A stretch of DNA of 43,357 bases. It comes from Wenjunlia vitaminophila DSM 41686. GTDB lineage: Bacteria > Actinomycetota > Actinomycetes > Streptomycetales > Streptomycetaceae. The notes under the pieces are model-generated. The model saw only the letters and a list, made by a program, of their open reading frames with translations, had not been told where the DNA came from and did not search any database. The stretch covers positions 1 through 43,357 of the forward strand of contig NZ_KB904684.1 in assembly GCF_000380165.1 (NCBI RefSeq), in the 5' to 3' direction. Positions 6,817-16,415 of this stretch are shown piece after piece. The translations under genes were made by a program, and so were the position numbers. The stretch's first letter is position 1. Every line of letters starts with the position of its first letter.

Positions 6817-8637
6817 GTCGTGCTCGCTGGCCACCACCTCGGCGGCGCCGACACGTTCCATGATGGTCAGCAACACCAGGGCGCCGGCACCGATCACGTC
6901 CGTCCGGCCCGGGTGCATCACCGGGATCGCCGCGCGCTGGTCGTGGGTCATCGACAGCATCCGCTCGGTCACCTCGCGGACCTGCTCCAGGGAGATCCGG
7001 GCGTGGTGGATCACCGTCGGATCGTACTCCGGAAGCCCCAACGCCACAGCGGCCACCGTGGTCACCGAGCCGGCCAGGCCCACCAGGGTGCGCGCCTCCC
7101 CCAGCGGTACGGACCGAGCCGCCAGGTCGAGCGCGGCCTCGACGTCCGCCCTTATCGCCGCCACCCGCTCCGGCGGGGCCGGATCGAGGGCCCGCCCGTC
7201 CCGGACCAGGTGCCGCTCGGTCAGCCGCACACAGCCCACGTCCACCGAGCGGGCCGCCCGTGCCCGGTCCTCGCCCACCACGAACTCGGTGGACCCGCCG
7301 CCGATGTCCACCACCAGGAACGGCTTGGCCAGGTCGGCCCGCCCGGCCAGCTCCCGGGTCGCCCCGGTGAACGACAGCTCCGCCTCGAGCGCCCCCGTGA
7401 TCACCTCCGGCTCGACCCCGAGGATCTCCCGCACGCCGTCCACGAACTCCTGACGGTTCTCCGCGTCCCGGGACGCACTGGTCGCGATGAACCTCACCCG
7501 CTCCGCACCCAGCTCCCGGATCACCCCCGCGTACTCCCGGCAGGCGTCGAACGTCCGCGCGAGGGCGTCCGGTGCCAACCGCCCGGTACGGTCCACCCCC
7601 TGGCCGAGCCGGACGATGGTCATCCGGCGGTCGAGGTCCCTCAGCCCACCGGTGACCGGATCGACGTCGGCGACCAGCAGACGGATCGAGTTGGTCCCGC
7701 AGTCGATGGCGGCGATTCGCCTTTTGTGTTCGCTCGCCTCCGGCCGCCTTCGGTGCCCCTGCCGGCATTCCTCAGCCGGCTCCCTCGTTCCTCGGTCGCT
7801 GGCATCGTCTCTTGGCAGGGGCGCGGCCTTTGGCTCGCTCACGTTTTGTTTTATGGGTTCGCTCGCCGCCGGCCGCTTTGCGGGGCCCCCGCCGGCGTTC
7901 CTCAGCGCGCTCCCTCGTTCCTCGGTCGCGGGCTTCGTCTCTTCGGCCGGGGCAGCGGCCTTTGGCTCGCTCACGTCGCGCCGGGGTTCGCTCGCCTCCG
8001 GCGGGTTGGGACGCGGGGCGGCGTCCCCCGGCGCTGGGGCGGCACCGTGCTGCTGGTCGGCGGGCTGGGGCGGGGTGACGCAGGGGCCCTTGCGCCACCA
8101 TTCGGGGAGCATGGCCAGGGTCTCGTCGCCCAGCGGGTTGACCCCGGGGCCCGCGGCGAGGGCGTGACCGACCAGGACGTGGAGGCACTTGACCCGGTCC
8201 GGCATGCCACCGGCGCTGGGGAAGCCGGCCAGGACCTCGATGGCGTCCCGGCGGGTGAGGTAGTCCTCGTGGGCCCGGCGGTAGGCGGCGGCCAGGTCCT
8301 CGTCCGTGGCCAGGCGCTCGGTCATCTCCCGCATCACCCCGTCGGCCTCCAGGGTGCCGATGGCCGAGGCCGCCCGCGGGCAGGTGAGGTAGTAGAGGGT
8401 GGGGAACGGCGTCCCGTCCTCAAGGCGGGGGGCCGTCTCCACCACGTCGGGCAGCCCGCACGGGCAACGGTGGGCGACGGCTCGCAGCCCGCGGGGGGTC
8501 CGTCCCAGCTGGGCGGCCACGGCGGCGCGGTCGGTCTCGGCCACGCGGGGGACGTCGGTGACGCCTCGGGCTTGGTCCGCCGGGTCAGCGGGGCCGGGAG
8601 CGGTGCCCCGGGACGGGGGCACGGAGGAGGAATCCAT
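6772..8637 (-). CDS. ppx: DUF501 - Ppx/GppA phosphatase fusion protein
   Basis: One open frame of 621 residues joins two proteins that are usually separate neighbours in Streptomyces. Residues about 36-190 are DUF501 (HRCPCGLPDVVETAPRLEDG, FPTLYYLTCPRA), function unknown. Residues about 191-303 are a charged, Ala/Pro/Glu-rich linker containing two 43-44-residue repeats. Residues about 306-621 are a Ppx/GppA exopolyphosphatase domain with the phosphate-binding loops IDCGTNSIRLL and VVDIGGGSTEFVVG and the later GLAGSVTT; it would hydrolyse polyphosphate or pppGpp. No stop codon separates the domains. A GTG inside the linker could start a separate Ppx. The last 15 codons are repeated at 6087-6131, next to the toxin-antitoxin pair. 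Confidence 0.9.
   Translation of the reverse strand: MDSSSVPPSRGTAPGPADPADQARGVTDVPRVAETDRAAVAAQLGRTPRGLRAVAHRCPCGLPDVVETAPRLEDGTPFPTLYYLTCPRAASAIGTLEADGVMREMTERLATDEDLAAAYRRAHEDYLTRRDAIEVLAGFPSAGGMPDRVKCLHVLVGHALAAGPGVNPLGDETLAMLPEWWRKGPCVTPPQPADQQHGAAPAPGDAAPRPNPPEASEPRRDVSEPKAAAPAEETKPATEERGSALRNAGGGPAKRPAASEPIKQNVSEPKAAPLPRDDASDRGTREPAEECRQGHRRRPEASEHKRRIAAIDCGTNSIRLLVADVDPVTGGLRDLDRRMTIVRLGQGVDRTGRLAPDALARTFDACREYAGVIRELGAERVRFIATSASRDAENRQEFVDGVREILGVEPEVITGALEAELSFTGATRELAGRADLAKPFLVVDIGGGSTEFVVGEDRARAARSVDVGCVRLTERHLVRDGRALDPAPPERVAAIRADVEAALDLAARSVPLGEARTLVGLAGSVTTVAAVALGLPEYDPTVIHHARISLEQVREVTERMLSMTHDQRAAIPVMHPGRTDVIGAGALVLLTIMERVGAAEVVASEHDILDGIAYYTAESPS
7728..7995. repeat. In-frame tandem repeat in the DUF501-Ppx linker
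   Basis: A unit of 129 bases (43 codons) occurs twice, with a third partial copy at the left edge of 7986. GTTCGCTCGC recurs at 7728, 7857 and 7986, and TGGCTCGCTCACG recurs at 7831 and 7963. Some stretches (for example TTTTGTTTTATGG near 7845) are richer in A/T than normal coding sequence here, so the repeat may have been intergenic DNA before the two genes became joined. Confidence 0.85.
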
Positions 8638-8742
8638 CAGGGCGTTCTCGCGTCCATCATCTCTGCTCGTCCAGTCGGCTGCCCGCGGCGCACGCGGGCC
8701 TGGCCGGCTGCTCGTCGGGCCGACTGCTGGTCGTCCGGACCA

Positions 8743-9258
8743 CTATCTTGCCGCAGCCGCCCGGGGGGAGTCCGCCCGGTCCACGTCCCGCCAGAGCTTG
8801 TCGTACCAGGTGCGGCCGGCGTCGGTCCGGCTCGCGGAGCGTTCGGCGTCGCCCTGCTGCTCCGGGGCGACCACGGTGAACCCGGTCTCACCGGGTTGCA
8901 CGTAGTGCAGCCGCTCCCTGGCCTGGGCCTTCACATACGCCGGGTCCTGCCAGCGGGCCTTGGTGCGGCGCAGCTCCGCCACCCGTTCCCGCGCCTGTTC
9001 CGTCTGCTTCCGCTGCTCGGCGATCTCCGCGCGCTGGGCGACGTACTGGCGGGTCGGGTAGGCCAGGGCCACCACCAGGGTGCACACCACGAACGCGAGC
9101 ACCGCGGCACGCCCCGTGAACCGACTGCGCCGGGGCGGACCCGGGTGCCGACCTGACGCCCGGTACACACGCGCCTGTGCCTGCCTGCCCAACGCCCGCA
9201 GCCGGGCGCTGGTCGCCGGAAAGCGGTCGGCCCGGTCACGGTCCCGGTCCGCACCCAC
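8743..9258 (-). CDS. ftsB: FtsB/DivIC-family cell division protein
   Basis: A 171-residue bitopic membrane protein of the septum. A basic cytoplasmic N terminus is followed by one membrane segment (about residues 45-65, AAVLAFVVCTLVVALAYPTR), a coiled coil (AEIAEQRKQTEQARERVAELRRT) and the typical FtsB/DivIC motif WQDPAYVKAQARERLHYVQPGETGF. It would act with FtsL and FtsQ in the divisome. The GTG start is chosen because AGGAGG lies 6-7 bases upstream; the longer frame upstream runs through the eno terminator hairpins. It follows eno on the same strand, the usual actinobacterial order. Confidence 0.92.
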   Translation of the reverse strand: MGADRDRDRADRFPATSARLRALGRQAQARVYRASGRHPGPPRRSRFTGRAAVLAFVVCTLVVALAYPTRQYVAQRAEIAEQRKQTEQARERVAELRRTKARWQDPAYVKAQARERLHYVQPGETGFTVVAPEQQGDAERSASRTDAGRTWYDKLWRDVDRADSPRAAAAR

Positions 9259-9276
9259 GTTGCCCTCCTGCCGCCC

Positions 9277-9316
9277 GTCCGCCGCGACGCCCCCGCCGGG
9301 GGGTGTCGCGGCGGAC
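9277..9316 (-). terminator. Long hairpin between eno and ftsB
   Basis: A 12-bp outer stem (GTCCGCCGCGAC and its complement) continues into CCCCC-GCC-GGGGG. It lies only 18 bases before the ftsB start codon, so it may limit read-through from eno or act in the ftsB leader. Confidence 0.6.
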
Positions 9317-9355
9317 GAACTCGTCCGTCCATCGCCCGGGAACGACGTGCCTCCG

Positions 9356-9377
9356 GTCCGGCGCGGTCGCGCCGGAC
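9356..9377 (-). terminator. Hairpin terminator of eno
   Basis: A perfect 10-bp inverted repeat GTCCGGCGCG with a 2-base centre, 14 bases after the eno stop codon. GC-rich without a U tract. Confidence 0.6.
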
Positions 9378-9391
9378 GGGTGGACACGTGT

Positions 9392-10732
<1,341 letters not shown>

Positions 10733-10747
10733 TCATCGGTCCCGCGC

Positions 10748-11716
10748 TCACTCGCCTCCGGGCAGCAGCAGCCGCTGCCCCGGGATGATCAGGTCGGGGT
10801 CGTCCCCGATGGTGTCCCGGTTCGCGTCGTACAGGTCGCGCCAGCCGCCCGGGGAGTCGTGGTCGGCGGCGATGGCGGAGAGGCTGTCGCCCGGGGCCAC
10901 CGTGTAGTCGGCGGGGCGCTGGCCCCGGTCCTGGTCCTGGTCCTGGACGCGGTCGGGGGCGCGGTGCTTGCCTCCGCCGCGGGAGGGGCGTTCCGCGGCG
11001 GGTTCCCCCTCGGGGCTCCGGGGAGCGGCGTGCCGCGGGGCCCCGCCGGTGGTGCCGGGGGTGGTCAGCGACTGGTCGCCGGTGGGGCGCTCGACCCGGT
11101 CGGTGGCGGACGGGTCCGCCGTGGGGGAGGTGGTGGCGGACGGCGGGGTCTGCGACCGCTCGGTGTCCCGGGTGGTGTCGGCGGTGGGCTCCCCGGTGGG
11201 GGAGGCGTCCGGGGACGGAGTGGTGGTCGCGGTGGGTGACACCTCGGCGGAGGGCTCGTCGGTGCCCTGGCCGTCCGGCGACGGAGCGACGGGGTCCTCG
11301 GTGGCCGCGGTGTCGGTGTCCGACGGGGCGGGGGTGTCGTCCTGCCCGATGCCGGCGTCGACCGCGCAGGACGCCCACACCAGGGGGCCCTGGGCGGCGA
11401 GGAGCCGCTCGGCCACGCTGATCTGCTCCATGCGACTGGCCAGGTCGGGTCGGGGCGCGTACTTCTTCCCGCCGTAGGCGTCCCAGTTGTTCTGGGTGAT
11501 CTGGAGGCCGCCGAAGTAGCCGTTGCCGCTGTTGGCGCTCCAGCTCCCGCCGCTCTCACAGGTGGCGATCTTGTCCCAGGCGGCGTTCGAGGTGGCCGAG
11601 GCGCTGGTGGCACCGATGAACGGGATGGCGACGCTGGCGCCGGTGACCCCGGCGGCGACGACGATCCTGGGCGTCTGGCGTGGGCGACGGTGGCGTCCGT
11701 TGCCGGACCGCAGCAT
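10748..11716 (-). CDS. rpfA: Resuscitation-promoting factor-like muralytic enzyme with LysM
   Basis: A 322-residue secreted cell-wall lysin. A signal peptide (about 1-41, ending ATSASA) is followed by an Rpf lysozyme-like domain (about 44-122) with the catalytic glutamate in ATCESGGSW and two cysteines (about 53 and 117) that would form the family disulfide. A long Thr/Ser/Pro/Asp-rich linker (about 123-265) leads to a C-terminal LysM peptidoglycan-binding domain (YTVAPGDSLSAIAADH ... LIIPGQRLLLPGG). Rpf enzymes cut peptidoglycan to allow spore germination and regrowth. A c-di-AMP riboswitch lies in its leader, as known for Streptomyces rpfA. The symbol is inferred from domain layout and position. 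Confidence 0.93.
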   Translation of the reverse strand: MLRSGNGRHRRPRQTPRIVVAAGVTGASVAIPFIGATSASATSNAAWDKIATCESGGSWSANSGNGYFGGLQITQNNWDAYGGKKYAPRPDLASRMEQISVAERLLAAQGPLVWASCAVDAGIGQDDTPAPSDTDTAATEDPVAPSPDGQGTDEPSAEVSPTATTTPSPDASPTGEPTADTTRDTERSQTPPSATTSPTADPSATDRVERPTGDQSLTTPGTTGGAPRHAAPRSPEGEPAAERPSRGGGKHRAPDRVQDQDQDRGQRPADYTVAPGDSLSAIAADHDSPGGWRDLYDANRDTIGDDPDLIIPGQRLLLPGGE

Positions 11717-11730
11717 GAACGTGTCCCTCT

Positions 11731-11878
11731 CCGACGCCTACGAGGTGAGCTGTCGGGTTCGGGCCGTGAGGTGGCCCGGCCGCTCGTCGCTGAGGCGGCT
11801 TCACCCCGAGCCGAGCCGGTGGTGGCTCGGCGCCTAACGTGGTTCCCCCGCTCCCGCCTTCGGTCAGGTCGTGGCAAA
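11731..11878 (-). ncRNA. c-di-AMP riboswitch (ydaO/yuaA class)
   Basis: Read on the minus strand, the leader contains the conserved blocks of this class in order: GGGGGAACCA, a stem with GCCGAGCCAC/CCGGCTCGGC, GGGGTGAAGCCGCC, a variable stem GGCCGGGCC...GGCCC, then CCGAACCCGACAGCTCACC and CGTAGGCGTCGG. The last block ends 14 bases before the rpfA ATG. c-di-AMP riboswitches normally lower expression of cell-wall hydrolases when the ligand is abundant. I identified it by motif order, not by a covariance search. Confidence 0.88.
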
Positions 11879-11946
11879 CGTCCCGTCAACCGGCGGCGGG
11901 ATTCGGCGGTCCGGCGACGGGGCCCGCGAGCGGCGGGCCGTCCCCG

Positions 11947-11976
11947 ACCGTAGGGCGACAAACGATCAGATCACAA
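11947..11976 (-). promoter_or_regulatory. Possible rpfA promoter
   Basis: On the minus strand TTGTGA (11971-11976) and TACGGT (11947-11952) are 18 bp apart, about 70 bases upstream of the riboswitch. The hexamers are fair matches to the housekeeping consensus. Confidence 0.4.
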
Positions 11977-12014
11977 GCTGGTGTAGCGATTATCACGTGC
12001 CGATTACCGGACAA

Positions 12015-13289
12015 CTACCCTGGGTGTGGGGCGATCCCGGACGATTCCGGGGTGAACGTCACCGGGAGCGCCCGCAGCCCTCGCATGATCAGCCCACCGC
12101 GCCAGCGCAGTTCCTCCGGGGGCACCGCGAGCGCGAGGTCAGGCAGCCGGCCCAGCAGGGCGGCCAGCGCCGTCCGCCCCTCGAGCCGGGCCAGCGGGGC
12201 CCCGATGCAGTAGTGGATGCCGTGCCCGAACCCCAGGTGCGGGTTACTGGTGCGGCCCAGGTCCAGCACGTCGGGGCGGTCGAATCGCTCGGGGTCGCGG
12301 TCGGCGGCGGCGAGCACCACGAGCACCGCGTCGCCCGGCGCCACCTCCGTCCCGCCCAGGCGCAGCGGTTCCGTGGCGAAGCGCCAGGTGGCGAGCTCGA
12401 CCGGGCCGTCGTAACGCAGCAGCTCCTCCACCGCGGTGGCCAGCAGCTCCGTTTCCCCGCGGTCCAGGGAACGCTGGAGCCTCGTCCGTTCCGCGTCGTC
12501 GCGCAGCAGGGCGAGCGTGCCGTTGCCCACCAGGTTCACCGTGGTCTCGAAGCCGGCGAACAGCAGGATGAAGGCCATGGCCGCGGCCTCCTTCTCGGAC
12601 AGGTGCTCGCCGTGGTCGCTGGCCTGGATCAGACCGGAGATCAGGTCGTCGCCGGGGTCCGCGCGCTTGCGGTGGATCAGCTCGGCCAGGTAGGCGCGCA
12701 TCCGCTTCACCGAGCGGGCCACCCCGCCCCTGGACCCGGTGCCCCCGGCTCCCGGGGTGTGCAGCATCATCCCGGCCCAGTCCCGGAAGTCGTCCTGGTC
12801 CGTGCGGGGGACCCCGAGCATGTCGCAGATGGCGTAGATGGGCAGGGGGAACGCGAACTCGGCGATCAGGTCGGCGCTCCCCCGGGACGCGAAGCCGTCG
12901 ATGAGCCGGTCGGTCAGCTCCCGCACCCGCGGGGCGAACTCGGCGACCCGACGCGGGGTGAACGCCGCGGACACCAGGCGGCGCAGCCGGGTGTGGTCCG
13001 GTGGGTCGATGTTGAGCAGGTGCGACACCAGGTCCGCGGTGCGTTCCCCCGGGATGCCGATCCTGCCCCTGCTGTGGGCCCGGGCGCTGTGCCGGGCGGG
13101 GTCCTTGGACAGCCTGGGGTCGGCGAGCGCCTGCCGGGCGTCGGCGTACCGGGTGACCAGCCAGGCGTCCACCCCGCTCGGCAGGGTGGTGCGGTGCACC
13201 GGGGCGTGCTCGCGCAGCCAGCCGTACGCCGGGTAGGGGTCCGCGGCGAACTCCTGGGTGAACAGCGGGTGGGGGTTCTTCTCCGGCAC
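12015..13289 (-). CDS. Cytochrome P450 (CYP107-like)
   Basis: A 424-residue soluble haem monooxygenase. It has the I-helix oxygen-binding motif AGFETT (about 250), the K-helix EELLR, and the haem-cysteine loop GFGHGIHYCIGAPLA with Cys about residue 361. The N terminus (HPLFTQEFAADPYPAYGWLREHAPVHR) and LLNIDPPDHTRLRRLVSAAFTPRR are typical of bacterial class I P450s that need a ferredoxin; none is encoded nearby. The GTG start lacks a clear ribosome site but begins the normal family N terminus. From memory a CYP107P member lies at this chromosomal place in S. coelicolor. The substrate is unknown. Confidence 0.94.
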   Translation of the reverse strand: MPEKNPHPLFTQEFAADPYPAYGWLREHAPVHRTTLPSGVDAWLVTRYADARQALADPRLSKDPARHSARAHSRGRIGIPGERTADLVSHLLNIDPPDHTRLRRLVSAAFTPRRVAEFAPRVRELTDRLIDGFASRGSADLIAEFAFPLPIYAICDMLGVPRTDQDDFRDWAGMMLHTPGAGGTGSRGGVARSVKRMRAYLAELIHRKRADPGDDLISGLIQASDHGEHLSEKEAAAMAFILLFAGFETTVNLVGNGTLALLRDDAERTRLQRSLDRGETELLATAVEELLRYDGPVELATWRFATEPLRLGGTEVAPGDAVLVVLAAADRDPERFDRPDVLDLGRTSNPHLGFGHGIHYCIGAPLARLEGRTALAALLGRLPDLALAVPPEELRWRGGLIMRGLRALPVTFTPESSGIAPHPG

Positions 13290-13344
13290 CCCACGACCCT
13301 AACCACTGGCCCGACGCCCCAGCCGCCTCCCCCGTACCCGGGGC

Positions 13345-14031
13345 TCAGCCGCGCAGCACCTGACGGCAGAGGCGGTCGGCGAGGCGGGTGGTCTCCGGCA
13401 GGCGGTAGCCGGGGGCGAGGGCCAGGACGTGACGGGAGGCGGTGGCGAGGTCGATGGCGTGTCCCACGGAGACGAAGACCGGTTTCACCCCGGAGCGGGT
13501 GCGCAGGGCGCGGCCCACGACCTCGGTGCCGTCCAGCAGCGGGGCCCACTCGCCGCGCTCGGTGCCGAGTCCGGAGAAGGTGCCGACGAAAGCGTTCTTC
13601 GCCACTCCGGCGGTCGGCAGCCCGGTGAGGACACCGAGGTGGCAGGCGAGCCCGAACCTGCGGGGGTGGGCCAGGCCCTGTCCGTCGCAGAGCAGCAGGT
13701 CGGGGGTGTGGTGCAGGGAGCGCAGCGCCGTGATGACGGTGGGGAGCTCGCGGAAGGCGAACAGTCCTGGGCGGTAGGGGAACGTGGTCGATCCCACGGC
13801 CGTCGCGGTGGCGACCGGCCGCAGGGTCACGGTGTCCAGGACCACGACCGCGGCGGCCACCGGGGTGCTGCCGTCGGGGCGGTCCGCGCCGTAGGCGACA
13901 TCGACGCCGGCGACGGTGCGGGGGGCGCGTGGGCCCGGGCCCACGGTGTCCACCAGCGGGCGCAGGGCGTCCTGGATCCGCAGTGCCTCGGCCTCGTCGT
14001 CAGGCCAGGCGTGCGGCACCTCGATCTCCAC
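13345..14031 (-). CDS. nfi: Endonuclease V
   Basis: A 228-residue DNA repair enzyme that cuts near deoxyinosine. Family motifs are VAGVDVAY (first metal aspartate), the FPYRPGLFAFRELP block that includes the PYxP strand-separating wedge, the LLLCDGQGLAHPRRFGLACHLG block with the metal aspartate, VAKNAF and KPVFVSVGHAIDL. Length fits the family. The start is a GTG giving VEIEVPHAWP, preceded by a G-rich stretch. Confidence 0.93.
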   Translation of the reverse strand: MEIEVPHAWPDDEAEALRIQDALRPLVDTVGPGPRAPRTVAGVDVAYGADRPDGSTPVAAAVVVLDTVTLRPVATATAVGSTTFPYRPGLFAFRELPTVITALRSLHHTPDLLLCDGQGLAHPRRFGLACHLGVLTGLPTAGVAKNAFVGTFSGLGTERGEWAPLLDGTEVVGRALRTRSGVKPVFVSVGHAIDLATASRHVLALAPGYRLPETTRLADRLCRQVLRG

Positions 14032-14097
14032 GGTCCCATCCCCCCCGCGGGGCGCCGGCCCCGCCGGGGAGGACCCTACCGGGGTACCCGGCGGGGC

Positions 14098-14451
14098 CTA
14101 CTTGGGTGGGCTGGTGCGGTAGTCGTTGCCCAGCTCACCGGGGTAGCGCCGCTTGTCGTGGTCCACCTCCTCCGGAGGCGCCTCGCTGTAGTCGTACTCC
14201 TTGGGCGGCGGGCCGTCCTGGTGCCCCGGTCCGTGGTCAGGCGGGGGCTCGTGGTCCAGTTCGTCCCTGGTCTGCCAGGCCCCGGCGCGCGGCTGGCGGC
14301 CGGGCACCGGAGGCTCCTCACGCTTGCGGCGGAGCCACAGGACGCGCGCCACCATGAGCCCGACCACGAACAGGACGCCGGCGATCAGCGGGCCGAGCCC
14401 GGCCAGCGCGTTCACCAGCGACGCTGTCAGTTCCATGCTCAGTGATCGCAT
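14098..14451 (-). CDS. Small single-pass membrane protein (DUF6479-like)
   Basis: 117 residues with a short N terminus, one membrane helix (about 18-40, GLGPLIAGVLFVVGLMVARVLWLR), a basic stop-transfer RRKRE, and a long hydrophilic Pro/Asp/Glu-rich tail rich in charged residues. It looks like the small DUF6479-type proteins common in Streptomyces, but the family name is a guess from layout. It starts 9 bases after the mazG stop on the same strand. The ATG at 14451 follows GAGG too closely; the ATG at 14436 (MELTASLV) is a possible alternative start. Confidence 0.65.
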   Translation of the reverse strand: MRSLSMELTASLVNALAGLGPLIAGVLFVVGLMVARVLWLRRKREEPPVPGRQPRAGAWQTRDELDHEPPPDHGPGHQDGPPPKEYDYSEAPPEEVDHDKRRYPGELGNDYRTSPPK

Positions 14452-14460
14452 ACCTCGCGG

Positions 14461-15462
14461 CTACCCGCGTTCGGCGTCCAGAATCCGATTCCGGTACTCC
14501 CGCGCGGCCGACCGCGCCGCGTCCTCGGCGTCGATCCCGTGGGCACAGGCCAGGGCGGTGACGGCGAGCAGTAGCTGACCCACGGAGTGTGCGTCCGGGT
14601 GCTCCGGACGGGTGACGGGGGTGGTGACGGAGACGTCGAGCCCGGCCTTCTCCGCCCGGGTGATCAGCTTCGCGGCCAGGGCCAGCGCCGGCTGCCCCAG
14701 CGGCACCCCCTCGGTCACCGACGTGCGGCGCTTCTCGGCGGCCTTGAGCTGCTCCCAGTTCGCCTGGACCTGCTCGGCGGTGTCCGCCTCACCGGTGCCG
14801 AAGACATGCGGGTGCCGGTAGACGAGCTTGTCCACGATGCCGCCGGCCACGTCGTCGATGGAGAACGGGTCCTTCTCGTCCTCCTCGGCGATCCGGGCGT
14901 GGAACACCACCTGGAGCAGGACGTCGCCGAGTTCCTCGCGCAACGCCTTCCGGTCCCCCTCCTCGATGGTCTCGACGAGTTCGTACGCCTCTTCGATCAG
15001 GTACTTCACCAATGAGGTGTGGGTCTGCTCGGCGTCCCACGGGCAGCCTCCCGGCCCCCGGAGCCGGTCCATGACGGTGACCAGGTCGAGCAGGCGGGCT
15101 CCCGGCAGGTCGTAGGAGGCCGGCAGCAGCTCCAGCTCGGGCGGGGTGACCTGCCCGGACCCGGCCAGGGCGGCGAGCTCCTCGGCGAGCGCCGCGGAGC
15201 CGGGGTCGGCACCGGTGACCACCACCACGGTCCGACCGGCGCACCGGGCCAGCAGTTCCCGGGCCACCGGCACCGCGCCGGTCTCCACCGGAACCCCGGC
15301 GTCCCGCAGGTAGGGCAACTGGGGGTGCTCCGGGTCCGGGCACAGCACCAGGTCCGCGGCGTGCAGGGCCCGCCAGGCGGGCCAGGACAGCAGGCCGGGG
15401 GCGACCCGGTGGCTGGTACTGAGCAGGACGAGGCGGCCTGGGTCATCAGCGTGCGCGTTCAC
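14461..15462 (-). CDS. mazG: MazG nucleoside triphosphate pyrophosphohydrolase
   Basis: A 333-residue enzyme. The N-terminal third (RLVLLSTSHRVAPGLLSWPAWRALHAADLVLC) resembles a reduced tetrapyrrole-methylase-like domain, as in actinobacterial MazG. The C-terminal two thirds is the MazG domain: VMDRLRGPGGCPWDAEQTHTS, the metal motif EEAYELVE, and EELGDVLLQVVFHARIAEE. MazG hydrolyses NTPs to NMP and pyrophosphate and cleans damaged nucleotides or lowers ppGpp effects. GTG start. The SurA-type lipoprotein gene lies 45 bases upstream, so both may share a transcript. Confidence 0.94.
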   Translation of the reverse strand: MNAHADDPGRLVLLSTSHRVAPGLLSWPAWRALHAADLVLCPDPEHPQLPYLRDAGVPVETGAVPVARELLARCAGRTVVVVTGADPGSAALAEELAALAGSGQVTPPELELLPASYDLPGARLLDLVTVMDRLRGPGGCPWDAEQTHTSLVKYLIEEAYELVETIEEGDRKALREELGDVLLQVVFHARIAEEDEKDPFSIDDVAGGIVDKLVYRHPHVFGTGEADTAEQVQANWEQLKAAEKRRTSVTEGVPLGQPALALAAKLITRAEKAGLDVSVTTPVTRPEHPDAHSVGQLLLAVTALACAHGIDAEDAARSAAREYRNRILDAERG

Positions 15463-15507
15463 CCGTCGAAACTACCTCGGGTGAACCTCCCGTCCCGCGG
15501 GGTGGGC

Positions 15508-16170
15508 TCAGACGGCGCCCGGCCCGGTGGGCTTGGGCAGCCAGGGCTCGGCGGTCGGGTCGATGGTGAGGTCGGTGGAGTTCCACTTGCCGTACCGGGG
15601 GTTGACGCTGATGTCCATGGACTTGGCGGTCTTGGTCAGCAACTCCCCGAGCCGGAGTTGCCCCTCCGGGCTGTCCCGGCGTGCACCGATGTGCTCGGCG
15701 AGCTTGTTCAGCGCGAGATCGGTACGGAGGTACGCATCGATCTGGTCCGGTGCGACGCCGCGCTGTTGCAGCATCACCGTCTCCAGCACCTTGCGCCCGC
15801 CGATGTACTGCTCGTTGTCCTTGAGGTAGTCCTGGAGTTCGCGGCGGCTGATGGTGAGGCCCGCGTCCTCCAGCGCCCGGTCGGTGACCCGGGCGAGCAC
15901 CAGGTTGAACAGCGTCGAGCTGGACAGGTTGCCGGACTGCTCGCGGAGCTGGTCCCCGTTCGGCAGCTTGGCCTGTGCCGCCCGCACGTCGTTCACCTGG
16001 GACTGGAGCGAGGAGACGCTGATCTGGTCCTCCTCGACCACGGCTGCCGCGCCCTGGTGGGGGGTGCCGCACGCGGTGAGCAGCGGAATCCCGGCGAATA
16101 GGACGCCCGCAGCCAGGACCGCCGTGCGACGCACGGCCAAGCGGGATGCGGACGCGGGGCGGCGGATCAC
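15508..16170 (-). CDS. SurA N-terminal domain lipoprotein
   Basis: 220 residues. A signal peptide with a lipobox LLTAC (Cys about 34) predicts a lipoprotein on the outer face of the membrane. After it come AAAVVEEDQISVSSLQSQVND and a helical region (STLFNLVLARVTDRALEDAGLTISRRELQDYL) typical of SurA/PrsA-like N-terminal chaperone domains. The catalytic parvulin domain is absent, so it may be a chaperone only. The GTG at 16170 is chosen because AGGAGG lies 6 bases upstream and it opens directly into the basic n-region RRPASASRLAVRRT. A lipoprotein of this type next to mazG and mfd is standard in Streptomyces. Confidence 0.9.
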   Translation of the reverse strand: MIRRPASASRLAVRRTAVLAAGVLFAGIPLLTACGTPHQGAAAVVEEDQISVSSLQSQVNDVRAAQAKLPNGDQLREQSGNLSSSTLFNLVLARVTDRALEDAGLTISRRELQDYLKDNEQYIGGRKVLETVMLQQRGVAPDQIDAYLRTDLALNKLAEHIGARRDSPEGQLRLGELLTKTAKSMDISVNPRYGKWNSTDLTIDPTAEPWLPKPTGPGAV

Positions 16171-16222
16171 TAGACCTCCTGGCGGGACAGGACCGATGCG
16201 GGGTGCTGCCGGCTCTCGCTCG

Positions 16223-16252
16223 AGAGTATGCGCGAGATCGAGAATATGGACA
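16223..16252 (-). promoter_or_regulatory. Possible promoter of the SurA-type lipoprotein gene
   Basis: On the minus strand TGTCCA (16247-16252) and TACTCT (16223-16228) are 18 bp apart, about 50 bases upstream of the GTG start. Confidence 0.4.
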
Positions 16253-16415
16253 GGATGGGCCCCAGATCCAGCGTGAGGGGGGATTCGTCCCACGATGCCC
16301 CGCCCGGCGTCGTCCGCCGGCACCGCGGCGACGTCCCTGAGTCTCCCATCACAGGGCGCAGCCTACGCCGCCGCCGTCCGGCCCTCGACGGGGGGCGCCC
16401 CCTCGCGCCGCCGGG

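Noticed and set aside
7728-7995. CRISPR-like array
   Set aside because: The repeats are tandem with a period of 129 bases and no unique spacers, and they are in frame within a coding gene.
11985-12000. CRP-like site GTGATAATCGCTACAC upstream of rpfA
   Set aside because: The half-site spacing is wrong for the known Crp consensus and one half is imperfect.
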